Positions 41,369 through 51,673 of a stretch of 64,000 nucleotides of DNA are shown in pieces. How positions within the stretch are numbered: position 1 is the first letter of the stretch; the number at the start of each line of letters is the position of its first letter. This DNA is from Nitzschia sp. DOCU1 (Eukaryota > Bacillariophyta > Bacillariophyceae > Bacillariales > Bacillariaceae): NCBI GenBank assembly GCA_951394045.1, contig OX595989.1, positions 372,001 to 436,000 on the forward strand, in the 5' to 3' direction. The position numbers were made by a program, and so were the translations under genes. Under the pieces are notes generated by a model. The model had not been told where the DNA came from. It saw only the letters and a program-made list of their open reading frames with translations, and did not search any database.

Positions 41369-43915
41369 GAGGACTTCCGGGGTGAGTTATTGGAAAGGGT
41401 AAAGGCGGACTACAATTGGTACATGACCACCGTGGCGAAGGGTTTTGATTCTCGGACTTGTAACGACACTGGCGTTCAATCGTCATTGGGAACTAGGGAT
41501 GGGCGAGAGTCGTCCATGCTATTTCTACTCTACGGAAGACTACTACTAGGTGCTTTGCTGCCGTACAGGATTCTATTCTACCTCTGAACTGCGTTGCTCC
41601 TGTTGAAGTTATATGAAAAAGTGTCTACGGTACTGGCGTAGGAGATGTTGCGCGGAGACGCGGGGCAGCGGCGGGTGGGTGTACTGGGGCTTGACTTGAC
41701 GCTGATACTCAGTGGTCGGCTCTGTAACACATTCGTCCGTTTGAGTTTGTCTCATACGATGTGTTACGGGTACTATACAAGGTACAAGTCAGGGAAGCCT
41801 GTAACCTAACATTCCGAGCAATCTTCTGCGCCTCAACTACTCATAGTAATTGTTTCTCGTGTTGATAATAATAGTCTATAAGTCTTACTGGAAAAGCTAT
41901 TAGAAGCAAGGTAATCCTTTTTGAGATCCACCACGAGTTTGTCTCATACGATGTGATACGGGTAATACATGGTGCAAACCGGGGAAGCCTGAAACCTATA
42001 ATTCCGAGCAATCTTCTGCGCCTCAACTACAATAGAAAACTCATGGTATTTGTTTCTCATGTCGAAAATAATAGTCTACGAGTCTTATTGGAAAAGCTAT
42101 TAGAAGCCAGCGCAGCCCTTTTGAGTTCCGCCATCAATAGCAAGATGACGTTTAGAAAGTGATTTGTGCAGTGGTGTGCAGTGGCGCACTTGAGGTGTTT
42201 TGACAGTGCCTCATCGGTGCTTGCTCGTGTCTAGATTCGTCACGAGCCATGATTGGTATGTACGTAGAGTATGTGGAGAATTTCGCTCGCTTGCGTTTGA
42301 CCTATCGTCGTTTGTCGACAGGGTCGGAAGGGATGCATGCGAATGATTCAAAATCATCGTCGAGTAGGTTTAGAGCCTCGTCGATGATCGATAGGACCAA
42401 TCGGCAGCTGTCACGCTTGGTTCGATCCGTGGTTGGGGGGCGCATCACAGCCGATCCAAACATAGTGGCTGGTGGCGATGACCGGGATGCAGCGAGCCCA
42501 ACCAAAGCAGAGTGTGGGCAGGCTAGCATGTCGTTTTCGAAAGTGTTGCAAGTCATCTTTGTTGGTTGATGTTGAGTGATTGTTTGTTGGCCTCTTTTTC
42601 TAGTCAAAGTAGAATTTGTGACGACCTCATCGCGAATCCGGATGAAATCCAAAACCACACCAAAGTGTCGGGCTGAAGTGGCATCAATTTCGGTCGGAAT
42701 ACGACCGAAACCATTGACACAGGGGCACAAGTTTCTCCAGAAATGTTAAGTAAAGTTGAGATACGCGAAACCACGTTGAAATGTCAACTTTCATCAGATT
42801 GACGCACTTGTGCAAAGCCCTTATAGTTGTCAACTATTTCAATTTAAGGGCGTTGCATTTGATAAAAATCTAATAAGTAAACGACAATTTAAGATCGATT
42901 TGATTGGCTTGGTAAGATTGCTTTGAGAAGAACCGAGAGAAGCCAAGAACTTCTTCATGGCGGACTTGAAAAGGCCCAGCGTCCAATACACGGTTAATTA
43001 CCCCGAACGAACCGATCATCACAAGCCGCAAGCTTTCTCCTTATTTGGGTAGTACCGGGAAAAGTGTTTTTAAAGATTTGCAAGTGCGTGTGATCAGTAT
43101 GAAGGTTCTCCAGAAACGCCATCAAGACATATGACGAAAGGACAGAAATGCGACCAACCTGATTCCAGTGTTAAATCCTGCCGTCCTGCTGCCACTTACG
43201 TTTCGGAGCGTCAGTGAGCAGCTGTCCTGTTCTGAGGAGTTCTGAACTAATGTCCCATATTTCTCTATGTATTTCTGCTTTTTTCTGAGTCGTCAGCAAC
43301 GAAAAGGTTCACAGCGAGCGAATCAAGTTATCGGTAGAATTATTATTATGCCGGATAAATAGCAGAAGTAAATTGATATAGCCCCGAGAAGTAGGCTACG
43401 ATACGATTATCTTCTTATGCCCACAAGAAATAAATCAATCGGCGGGAAACCCGCCCACAATTAGCGGTAGGGTTGTACTGTAGGCCTTTGGAACTATGTA
43501 GTCATTTGGGTCCTGAAGCGAAAGGCAATAACGTGGTAGTCATACTACCTGTACTCTAGTAGGCTCCGAACTATCCAGTTAGCAGCTACCGGTAGTACTT
43601 TGACGATGAGGAGCGACGAGGGGAGATCTTTCGCTCGAGGGAATGATGCAAATTGGCACCTACTACTAATAGGAGCACACGTGTTTCACAGGAAGTCATT
43701 AGCTACCTGAAACCTGCTTCTAGACCCGACTGCCGATCGCGAATGCGAGCAATGAGCTGCTTGACTATTGCTAGGCGAAGGGCTCTCTACTAGTATCACG
43801 ACCGGAAAGCAGCAGCTCCTACTACTACCACCACCCTATATCATCTGGTAACGCCGTGTCGTCTGCACCTGCTGGCGCTGCTGGTATTGAGTAGTACCAA
43901 TGCCCTCCTGAGTCC
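41369..43915. other. Intergenic region with a tandem duplication
   Basis: About 2.5 kb without a supportable gene. It contains the tandem repeat at 41743-42135 and a short perfect hairpin at 42688-42710 (TTTCGGTCG/CGACCGAAA). An open frame at 42302-42730 (minus) has no motif and reads through this hairpin. Confidence 0.5.
41743..42135. repeat. Diverged tandem duplication, about 190-200 bp unit
   Basis: Unit 1 (about 41743-41934) and unit 2 (about 41935-42135) share GAGTTTGTCTCATACGATGTG, ATTCCGAGCAATCTTCTGCG plus CCTCAACTAC, AATAATAGTCTA and GGAAAAGCTATTAGAAGC in the same order, with substitutions and small indels between. Confidence 0.82.
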
Positions 43916-43933
43916 TGTTGCTGCGCTCTCTAT
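43916..43933. repeat. 18-bp target-site duplication, left copy (non-LTR element 2)
   Basis: TGTTGCTGCGCTCTCTAT, identical to 51674-51691. It marks the 3' end of the minus-strand element. Confidence 0.87.
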
Positions 43934-44054
43934 AAAAAAAAACAGAAGTCTATTTGTTAACCGGCAGGATAGCGTCTACCCAACCCGGCCCTAGCACCTA
44001 CCGCCTGTAGCGATGCGAGGTTGCTTCATACCCGTTAGGGTGGTGGAAAGGTGT

Positions 44055-47000
44055 TCATCCCAAGGGGTTTGCGTTGCGTTTTGCCTGGGCCATGCTCGCT
44101 GTGATCGCCGGCATCCAGATACCGATCCAGTCTTCCAATTGGTCCGGGGTGGGATTCGTCGCCAAGTGTTGAGCTAGCGTAGGATAGTACATGTGGCGGT
44201 CGGTAGGCATGGTTTGATCTCGCCATTCGTAGAGTTCAGTCAGTCTGGAGCGTAGGAATACCAGGCGCAACTCTCTTTGTTCAGTGGCGTCTTTCCCGTG
44301 GCGTGCTTTGTTGCGGATTTCCCATAGTTCGAACCATTTTTGTAGAAACTTGCTTCCAATTTGGCGGACCCAAGCTGATCCGTCAGAGGCTTTCTGATCC
44401 AAGTGCAATCGTGCTGCATATTCCTGGTGTAGACGGCTCCACTCTAGACTCCAGCGTGCCCGAAAGAGGTGTGACCATCCGATCCGATTCTGCGATATGA
44501 TTAACCCTCGGTAGGGTTTGGGGTATTCCAAGGGATTGATGTCATCTAATTCCTGAAGCCAGCGTTGGGTACCGTCTCGAAGGATATCACTGAGGATCGG
44601 GTCTGAGGATGTGTACGTGGTGAAATTTGTGATGCATGTGGAAATACTTTGGCGCCAGACACGACGAGTGTCGCATGGGCATAACATGATGTGGTCGTTT
44701 GACTCCAGGGGGCAATCGCAGCTTGGGCATCCTGCAGGATAATGTGCGTTGTTGCGATGGGCAATTTGACCAGTCGGGGCGATGAGATGGAGATGCTTTA
44801 CAAGAGTTGTTTGTTGCTTGCGGTGACCTCGGAGGATCTGTTTGTAGGTTGGCCAGTCAACGTGATCGTGAGTATCTTCGGCCCATGTGAAGAGCTTTTC
44901 ATAATACTTCATCAGTTTGGGTATAGTTGCCGCATCGCGGATCCGAGTTTTATAGTAACTGGAGATGGAGTCATTGCCGATACAGAATTGGGCCTGGGTG
45001 GATGGTAACATAGGGGCGTGGGGGATAACCTGACCATGCGTCAGTTGGAAGTCGCTGGCTTGGTCGTCCGCTTCGCAGTTCAGGTTGGCAGACAGAGAAA
45101 GTGTTGCCCGAGGACGAGATTCATCCTGGTGGCCCTTGACCCATGTCAGTACACCGACTGTGGGCAGCAGTTGCCGCGATTGCACAATCATGTCGATCAA
45201 ATCCCAATCTGGAGCAAGGGTAGCGTTGGGGACATGATATTTCCATTGGGCTTGTTTTGTCACCCGCTTGATCACGCTGGTGTTGTCGATGTAGTGCCTG
45301 AAGTCAGATAGAAATGCGGTGCCCGTGAATTGCGACAACCGATACAGAAACCGATAAAGAGCCAAAGCGCCATAACCTTCAGCCCGAAAGGATTGGGGCC
45401 GAGAGCCTGGGGCGGGTCCGCGACCTCGAAATAGACGGGTGCCGTTGGAACTCGTGCAAACGTACCCAAAAGTAGCAGAGAGAGCGATGACCGAGCCGTC
45501 AGATGCAACGCTAAAGGGGCCGATATTTAGCTGGAGCATTATTTCTTCAGGAGGGGCGAGCAGTTCAAAATGGGTAAGCAACTGCACTTCCCACTCAGGA
45601 AGGCTGGCGACCATTTCAGCAAACGTGCCTGTCACATCAATTGTGGCTACGTCGGGTACCCGATAATTCAGCAAAGGGCGATGATCGAGGCCAGTAGGGA
45701 GGGCATAGCAGGGGAATCCAACGGCGTTGGTGGGTGGCAGGGTCGGATCTGGATTTTGATAGCGTCCTGGTTGGGTTGGCAGCAATCGATGGTATTGGTT
45801 GTGGTCTATCTGGACATACAGGGTATCAGTCTGGGGGTCATGCACGTATTCAGGACGCCGGCGGCAGTGGTCATGAGGCACAATCCATTCGCGCAAAAAC
45901 TGGTGGAGTCGTCCTTGGGGGCTCGAAAAGGTGCGCAAGAACTTACGCCAAGTTAGCCATGCAGGTGAAAACGGGCGTGCTTGGTTGAACATTTCTGTGG
46001 CAATGGTGTGGCGAGTGGTCACAGACGTTCCATCCTCAATCCCCGGCAGAAGATGGGATCCCATGGCATTGGAAATATCAGCAATGGTCACGGCCTGAAG
46101 AAACCTTCGGCAGCTGTTGATCCGGTCGAGGACGCGGGGGGAGTAGCCTTGGTCGATGGCCATTTCCATCAAATACTGGTCGTGTTCGCGGAGTCTTGGT
46201 GGGACGATGTCGCTCTCTGCCGGTAGGATTATACTTGCGTCTATTGATCGGAGGAACTCGGTGACGGCGTTGATCCATTCGGCAGGGTGGTGTGGTGAAG
46301 CTTTCGATGGATTCGACCATAAGAATTCGGACGTGCCAACATACGCTTGTGCCCAACTTAGGGCTATGCGGAGGAGCTTCCCCGGTTGCCCGCCTGGTGA
46401 TTGCAGATGTTTGAGGGCCATCAGAATTTGCAAAAGACCTTGCTCGATATATAGCCTTCGGAAGCCCGCCCCTCCAAAATGCAACGGGCCGTATCGGATG
46501 GACAGGTGCATGTGGCTGTTGAAGCCACTATTACGAATGATAACTTGCATAAATCTGTTTTGGATGTCATCACAATCCGATGATCGAAGACATGTTATCG
46601 GAAAGGGATATGTCAAGGACGGGAGGTACATGCTCACGTAGTAAGTGCGAGCTTCGGAGGGCGTGAGAATGTTGCTGGAAATAGTGTGGGCTTCCCGGCC
46701 GCTTTTTATTTTGAGTTGTTGCTTTTGCGTTCCCATTCGATTCGCCGGATTGACATAGCACCCTAGAGTCTTGTGCGATTCGTAGTTGGATTTCTGGAGG
46801 ACCTGAGAGGGGACGAGTCCATGGAACAGGGTAATGGGAGGGGCTGTGCGTCCAGCCACCAGGAATGGTGTACCATCCTTTCTCCAATCACTTTGAATTA
46901 AGTGGAACGAACACTTCGAAAATTCCAAGGCGCCTCCGGAAGCCCACAGTAAGTCGCTCCATACTTTGGCATCTTGTTGCATGCGAGCGCAAAGCGCCTC

Positions 47001-49817
47001 CGCCATTGGCTGGACGTCGGCTGTAAAGTCATTCACACGTTGGGTGCAATCGTCCACAAACCCAATCATATGAATAGTCAAACGATGTCGGCCGTTATGA
47101 GACACGAACGTGGCGCCGGTGGTGGCAGAGGCAAATGCATCAAAAAGCACCGAGCAGATGAAGCACCAAATTTGGGGGGAATTACCCGAGCCTTGTCCCG
47201 TTCCATGGATAGGAAATGCTTCACAGTGCTGGTACCAACCCGCAGATATACCCAGACTTGTCTTCAGCTTAAACTTTGCTTCTTCGAGCGTGTTGGCATT
47301 GACAAGCACCACATGTCGTGACATGCCCATCCGCCGGCTCGAAATGGACGCGATGGCAGCCAAAATTCTATCGTAGCAAGAAGTAGCATCCAGATCGAAA
47401 TTAATGCCAGATTTCATCAAGGTCATGTAGATGTCATTTTGTAGAACTTCGAGGAAGACCGGTTCGTGGGCCGACCGGCCAGCGCGGCTCCCATACAGGC
47501 CATCGTTGAGCAGATGATGATCTTCCGCATGATGCATCGCTTGCCGCCATTTGACGGCGAGAAGGAGATTGTAATCCGCCTCATAGAGGTGGATAACTCG
47601 GAGACGGTGGATTTTTGGGTCACCAATATCCTTTAATAACATGACATTAACTACGGCAGTCCATCGGCGGTAATGGTAGCCGAATTTCAGTGCGTATTGC
47701 AGAAGTGCAACATGGGCCTTGATCAGCAAGGCTTGACCGGATTCAACTTCTTGGGCTTGCGGTTGGTCAGGACTGAGACCGTGATGACGAACTAGGGCGT
47801 GGTAGTGCCCCAGGTGGATACCACTAGGGGATGTGGAGGTCGACTCTGGCCAGCGTTTAATCTTGGCAAGAAATTCCTCAGTTGTGATGGTTGCAGGTAG
47901 AAGTGTCGCTGTTTGTCGGCGCAGGTGGCTAACGAACAATTGGGTAGTCTCGTCGAGGGTCGAGGCATCAAAGTCTCCGTTTAAAATCAAATCGGCGGCG
48001 GGTCCATCCCCGTTATAATGCAGCTGGGTGGCGATACCGGGAGTAGTCAGAGGAGTGCCATTGGCTTGGCCGAAATGCTTCCGGTTGCGATCAAGGAGGA
48101 GACGTTCGATTTCTTCAGGGGCTCTCTCGGTGCGCCAGTGAGCCGCCGAGGGCGGGCACTGTTTTGGGTCCATGGCTGGGTCAAGAGGTACTCGCAGACT
48201 TGTGATCCCTCCTGATGCACCGCCTTTGCGACGCATGGCTTGAAGTTTGACATATGTTCGATGAATGGCTTCGGCTTGTTTCAACCGTTGAACAATCTTG
48301 GCTTTGCCATGGTCCTCGAGGGCGGTATACATTCTGGCTTTATCCTCCAGGTACTCTTCTCGAAGACGTGATGCTTGCTGACGGGCCTCGCGGAGCTGGC
48401 GAAGGGCATCGTTGTATCCGGCACGGGAGGCGGCTAAGTTTGTAGGAAGATCGGCCGGAAGGAAGGAATGCTGTTGTTGCCAGGCGGCGATCATGGGATC
48501 GTAGTTAATCATTGGGTTCCGGTGCTTGGAGATCAGTAATTTGTAGAGCCGGATGGTGGCCCAGGCCTGCGCAAAAAGTGGGCTCCATGGTGTGCGATAA
48601 CCTTTCTTGGCTTTCTTGGCTGCGTATTGAGCGGCTCGTTCCATGTCACGATCCAAACTTTCGGCCAGGCGGTGGTCGGGTGTCTCGAGCTCCAGCAATT
48701 GTTGCAATCGTTCTTCAAAATTGTGCGCCTTCAATTCTTGGACCTTGGCTAGAACATAGGCGGTAACGGCCCCGGGTGTTCTAGAATTAAAGTCGCGCTT
48801 CGAAAACGGGGATATTGGTGACGGTTTGTTGCCGAAGAGCTGGTTGGTGTCGAAATCAATGAAAAAGCCGCGATGGTCGCTTGTCATTCGGTATCCGAAG
48901 GGATCATACCCGGCAGCTTGCACCATGGGGACTAGTTCGGGAGAGATCAAGGCATAATCGATGCGCTTGTGGCCACTTTGGTGAGTATGAGGTACCGATG
49001 GAGTACCCAGTCGAGCACTGAACAAATCCACGAGCCCACATTCGGTTGCAATTTGGGCCATTCCAGAGTTGGCGCTGTCAATTTCTTCGTTGAAGTCACC
49101 CACGAGCACGATGCGGTCGCCGTTTTGCTGTTGTTGACGGATGTACTGTTGCAGGTCCCGGATAAATGCATTTCGTGGATTAATCCGCGTGATGGTATTA
49201 TTATTGGCTGATTCTTCCAGCAACTGACTCACTTGCTGAGTGGCTGCCGTATTGGTACCTGCCGCATTACTCTGACACACTTGATAGGCCGCAATGATAT
49301 TGATCGTTGATTCATTGCTACCTTGGAGGCGAGTTGAAACCCACCTACCCATGCGGTCCTTGGATGTTTCTTTGACCAGGCTTGTCGTATCCTGGACAAC
49401 GAGCATTCCCACTCCGCCAGGCTTATAGGTCCGATTGGTGTCCCTTGTGCCGGTGCTGGTCGTGAATCTATGATGGTCAAAGAAGCGCCCCTTAATTTCC
49501 TTCATCTTTTCTCGCACGTGGAACTTGTTTACATCCTGATTCAGTTCGGTGAAGCATGATACATCCGCGTGTACCAACGATATTGCATCGCAGGTTGCCG
49601 GCCAGTTGCCGCCCTCCTTGTCCCATTTAATGCCATTCAGATTTTGGGAGTACAATCTGGTCGTGGTGGCTGGTTTGTCTTCTTGTAAAATATCCCCAAT
49701 GAATTCATTATTTTCATAATCTAGTGCATCCATATCGTCGTCATCAAAGTCATTCTCTTCCTCATCTTCTGACCATGGGGCCAAAGGATCATCGGTGTCC
49801 ATCCATGTTGCTATCAT
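44055..49817 (-). CDS. Non-LTR retrotransposon 2 ORF2: endonuclease, reverse transcriptase, RNase H-like
   Basis: 1920 residues from the ATG at 49817, which overlaps the ORF1 stop as ATGA. An endonuclease domain occupies about 55-330 (L-Y-S-Q-N-L-N-G-I, T-E-L-N-Q-D, V-L-V-G-D-F-N-E, R-I-D-Y-A-L-I-S and T-S-D-H-R-G near its end). The reverse transcriptase lies at about 690-1000 (Y-G-S-R-A-G-R-S-A, N-F-D-L-D-A-T-S-C-Y-D-R, catalytic F-V-D-D at about 918, with Phe in place of the usual Tyr). An RNase H-like domain starts near 1435 (V-A-S-D-G-S-V; F-R-A-E-G-Y; Y-I-D-N-T-S-V). A zinc motif C-P-S-C-D-C-P-L-E-S-N-D-H-I-M-L-C-P lies at about 1700. No break seen. Confidence 0.92.
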   Translation of the reverse strand: MIATWMDTDDPLAPWSEDEEENDFDDDDMDALDYENNEFIGDILQEDKPATTTRLYSQNLNGIKWDKEGGNWPATCDAISLVHADVSCFTELNQDVNKFHVREKMKEIKGRFFDHHRFTTSTGTRDTNRTYKPGGVGMLVVQDTTSLVKETSKDRMGRWVSTRLQGSNESTINIIAAYQVCQSNAAGTNTAATQQVSQLLEESANNNTITRINPRNAFIRDLQQYIRQQQQNGDRIVLVGDFNEEIDSANSGMAQIATECGLVDLFSARLGTPSVPHTHQSGHKRIDYALISPELVPMVQAAGYDPFGYRMTSDHRGFFIDFDTNQLFGNKPSPISPFSKRDFNSRTPGAVTAYVLAKVQELKAHNFEERLQQLLELETPDHRLAESLDRDMERAAQYAAKKAKKGYRTPWSPLFAQAWATIRLYKLLISKHRNPMINYDPMIAAWQQQHSFLPADLPTNLAASRAGYNDALRQLREARQQASRLREEYLEDKARMYTALEDHGKAKIVQRLKQAEAIHRTYVKLQAMRRKGGASGGITSLRVPLDPAMDPKQCPPSAAHWRTERAPEEIERLLLDRNRKHFGQANGTPLTTPGIATQLHYNGDGPAADLILNGDFDASTLDETTQLFVSHLRRQTATLLPATITTEEFLAKIKRWPESTSTSPSGIHLGHYHALVRHHGLSPDQPQAQEVESGQALLIKAHVALLQYALKFGYHYRRWTAVVNVMLLKDIGDPKIHRLRVIHLYEADYNLLLAVKWRQAMHHAEDHHLLNDGLYGSRAGRSAHEPVFLEVLQNDIYMTLMKSGINFDLDATSCYDRILAAIASISSRRMGMSRHVVLVNANTLEEAKFKLKTSLGISAGWYQHCEAFPIHGTGQGSGNSPQIWCFICSVLFDAFASATTGATFVSHNGRHRLTIHMIGFVDDCTQRVNDFTADVQPMAEALCARMQQDAKVWSDLLWASGGALEFSKCSFHLIQSDWRKDGTPFLVAGRTAPPITLFHGLVPSQVLQKSNYESHKTLGCYVNPANRMGTQKQQLKIKSGREAHTISSNILTPSEARTYYVSMYLPSLTYPFPITCLRSSDCDDIQNRFMQVIIRNSGFNSHMHLSIRYGPLHFGGAGFRRLYIEQGLLQILMALKHLQSPGGQPGKLLRIALSWAQAYVGTSEFLWSNPSKASPHHPAEWINAVTEFLRSIDASIILPAESDIVPPRLREHDQYLMEMAIDQGYSPRVLDRINSCRRFLQAVTIADISNAMGSHLLPGIEDGTSVTTRHTIATEMFNQARPFSPAWLTWRKFLRTFSSPQGRLHQFLREWIVPHDHCRRRPEYVHDPQTDTLYVQIDHNQYHRLLPTQPGRYQNPDPTLPPTNAVGFPCYALPTGLDHRPLLNYRVPDVATIDVTGTFAEMVASLPEWEVQLLTHFELLAPPEEIMLQLNIGPFSVASDGSVIALSATFGYVCTSSNGTRLFRGRGPAPGSRPQSFRAEGYGALALYRFLYRLSQFTGTAFLSDFRHYIDNTSVIKRVTKQAQWKYHVPNATLAPDWDLIDMIVQSRQLLPTVGVLTWVKGHQDESRPRATLSLSANLNCEADDQASDFQLTHGQVIPHAPMLPSTQAQFCIGNDSISSYYKTRIRDAATIPKLMKYYEKLFTWAEDTHDHVDWPTYKQILRGHRKQQTTLVKHLHLIAPTGQIAHRNNAHYPAGCPSCDCPLESNDHIMLCPCDTRRVWRQSISTCITNFTTYTSSDPILSDILRDGTQRWLQELDDINPLEYPKPYRGLIISQNRIGWSHLFRARWSLEWSRLHQEYAARLHLDQKASDGSAWVRQIGSKFLQKWFELWEIRNKARHGKDATEQRELRLVFLRSRLTELYEWRDQTMPTDRHMYYPTLAQHLATNPTPDQLEDWIGIWMPAITASMAQAKRNANPLG

Positions 49818-51223
49818 TCTATCATCGGCTGGTCAGCGTGACCAGCTACGGACGAGGTTAATTCGGCTTCGTCAGGCTCTGTAGTTTTGGATCGCTTCGG
49901 GGTAGACGGATTGAGTTCCAAATTGGTTTGTTGAATGTGCAGCATCTGTTGAACCATGAGATGCATCCGTTCCGTTTGAGCAGTTTGCGCCTGGATGGTT
50001 GCAGTGAGTGCCGCCACCTGAGCCTGATTTGCAGCAGTAATTTCTGCTAGTTGGGCCTGGAATTCTTGACGGTCTTGATCTCGTGCTGCATTGGAAGCTG
50101 CAAGAGATTGAAGAAGCGCATTGTGTTCGACAGACGAGGATGAGCTGTAGCCGCCACCGTGGCGTCCGCTATTTCTACCGCCGCTTCCGCCGGAGCTGCG
50201 GCCTGCTGCCGACCTGTACGAACGAGGTGTTTCGAGCGTGACGGTTGAAGCCGGAGATGGGCTGTTGTTGGTTCGATGGACCGAGGGAGGGTGACTCGTC
50301 GGATAGGCTTCAGTGATGCTGGGACCAAACATTTCGCCCTCATCTAAGTCTTGATCTGATTCTACAGTAACCACGGACATTGCGTTGGTGAAAGCGGTGG
50401 CATACGAGTCTTCGTCTCCGTCTTCGGCATCGTCGCCGGTCGCTGCCGAAATAATAGCCGCCACTGGGTGGGTATCGGGAATTGAAGCTAATGCCTGAGG
50501 GCCAAGCGAAGTCATCAAATAATTCCAATGTGCTCCAAGCCATGTGCGGGTTTTGTAGAAGTGGCGTTCTTCAACTAGCAATTTCCATTCGCCACGGTCC
50601 TGTCGGTGGAAGGAGGGAATAACATTCATCACTCCGGGGCGATCCTTAATTTCCGGCCAGAGCTCATGCATGGCTTCCTCAGTAAGGCCCTCGATCTTAA
50701 TAACCCAGGTGGTGGCTAGAGTGCGGTTCTGGCGCTGGATAGCCTTAAGAAAGGCATCCGGCTGTCGGCGTTTGTATGCGTAGGGGACAAAGGGCATGGA
50801 CTTGCGGAACGGTCCGCTCTTCAACAATTTAGCGAGCCGTTTGGCGTCACTGCGAGCACACTGAATTTCGTACGCCGATGTCTGGTGGAACGCGTGGGAT
50901 TTTTGACTGGATTTAATCCTCGCGGTCACTACTTCGAAGGTGGGAACGTCATGAGTGAACGAAGCAAGATCGGCTTGGAGCTGAAGTTTGGCAGTGTGGC
51001 GGTGCATATGTTTTACGTTGTAGCCTTGAAGGAAGCCAATGTGGGCAATGTCCCAGATTTCAGGCGCGAAGTGATGAGCGTTGACGTAAGCACCTGCGGA
51101 TTTAATGGCTTGGAATACCGCGTAATGCTGCTTGATAGTGGATAGGGAAACCCGTGAGACCAATTTGTGGACGCAGTACCACCTTTCTAGGTAGTTCGCG
51201 TTCACGCGCCGAAGGGGCCGCAT
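49814..51223 (-). CDS. Non-LTR retrotransposon 2 ORF1
   Basis: 469 residues from the ATG at 51223 to a TGA whose last bases are shared with the ORF2 start (ATGA). The N-terminal 200 residues are basic and Trp/Tyr-rich (Y-L-E-R-W-Y-C-V-H-K-L, A-P-E-I-W-D-I-A-H-I-G-F). A middle segment (T-W-V-I-K-I-E-G-L-T-E-E-A...) may be RNA-binding. Then an acidic stretch, a Ser/Gly-rich linker (R-S-S-G-G-S-G-G-R-N-S-G-R) and a Gln-rich helical C-terminus follow. It probably coats element RNA; inferred from position. An upstream frame (51539-51102) encodes a helical segment and overlaps this one in another frame, so the complete ORF1 product may need a frame change near 51200-51240. Confidence 0.75.
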   Translation of the reverse strand: MRPLRRVNANYLERWYCVHKLVSRVSLSTIKQHYAVFQAIKSAGAYVNAHHFAPEIWDIAHIGFLQGYNVKHMHRHTAKLQLQADLASFTHDVPTFEVVTARIKSSQKSHAFHQTSAYEIQCARSDAKRLAKLLKSGPFRKSMPFVPYAYKRRQPDAFLKAIQRQNRTLATTWVIKIEGLTEEAMHELWPEIKDRPGVMNVIPSFHRQDRGEWKLLVEERHFYKTRTWLGAHWNYLMTSLGPQALASIPDTHPVAAIISAATGDDAEDGDEDSYATAFTNAMSVVTVESDQDLDEGEMFGPSITEAYPTSHPPSVHRTNNSPSPASTVTLETPRSYRSAAGRSSGGSGGRNSGRHGGGYSSSSSVEHNALLQSLAASNAARDQDRQEFQAQLAEITAANQAQVAALTATIQAQTAQTERMHLMVQQMLHIQQTNLELNPSTPKRSKTTEPDEAELTSSVAGHADQPMIE

Positions 51224-51539
51224 GAAATTGGAATTTTGATGCTAGAATAGTCTCAACCGTAGTCTCAGACGCCACGAGTTCCCTGTTCGTCTGATCGAGG
51301 ATCACAATGTCTTCTTGGAAGTGCTGCATAATCGTCATTAACATGTCCGCATGGAGCTTCTTCGCCTTGGTACGATCCGTTACGCGTTCGAGACACCAAT
51401 TCACACAGATTTCCATCATTTTTCGCTCATTCTTCTCGCTACCGCCGGAGGCAACGGTGGTGACTTCGTCATCGGCCATAGCACTAGGGCTAGATCGCGC
51501 AAGAGGGACGCCAGTCACTCTGGAAGGGTCGATCACCAT
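51102..51539 (-). other. Upstream frame of non-LTR element 2 overlapping ORF1
   Basis: An ATG at 51539 (M-V-I-D-P-S-R-V-T-G...) opens a frame that includes a helical segment with M-M-E-I-C-V-N-W-C-L-E-R and M-Q-H-F-Q-E-D-I-V-I. It stops at 51102, 120 bp inside ORF1 in another frame. In the ORF1 frame, a TAG lies shortly upstream of 51223, so any join must fall between about 51241 and 51200. Whether this is a separate small protein, a programmed frameshift or a mutation cannot be told from one copy. Confidence 0.5.
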
Positions 51540-51601
51540 GGTCAGAAACGGCCGCAGAGGGAGGGAGCGAGCAGCAAAGCTACGTAGAAGCTGTGTAAAA
51601 A

Positions 51602-51615
51602 TCCTACTAGTAGGA
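51602..51615. repeat. 14-bp perfect palindrome TCCTACTAGTAGGA
   Basis: Lies in the 5' leader of non-LTR element 2 and contains the CTACTAGTAG core that recurs in spacers of this window. Confidence 0.75.
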
Positions 51616-51673
51616 ATTTTGGACAATGTTTTAGTAATAAACCGCGCTGCGCGATTCGCTCTACTGAAAATTG

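Larger units (their letters stand above)
43934..51673 (-). mobile_element. Full-length non-LTR retrotransposon 2 (7740 bp)
   Basis: A LINE-type element different in sequence from element 1, bounded by an 18-bp target-site duplication (43916-43933 and 51674-51691). On the minus strand: a short upstream frame from about 51539, ORF1 (51223-49814) and ORF2 (49817-44055). On its own strand the 3' end runs into a tract of nine T rather than A. ORF2 is fully open and the duplication is perfect, so integration appears recent. Confidence 0.88.

Noticed and set aside
42688..42710. Perfect 9-bp stem with 5-nt loop (TTTCGGTCG/CGACCGAAA)
   Set aside because: Could suggest a terminator or RNA hairpin, but no transcript or T tract is nearby; kept only as a note in the spacer entry.
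42302..42730. Minus-strand frame of 142 residues
   Set aside because: No family resemblance; it crosses a perfect hairpin, is matched by an open frame on the other strand and lies in repeat-rich DNA.
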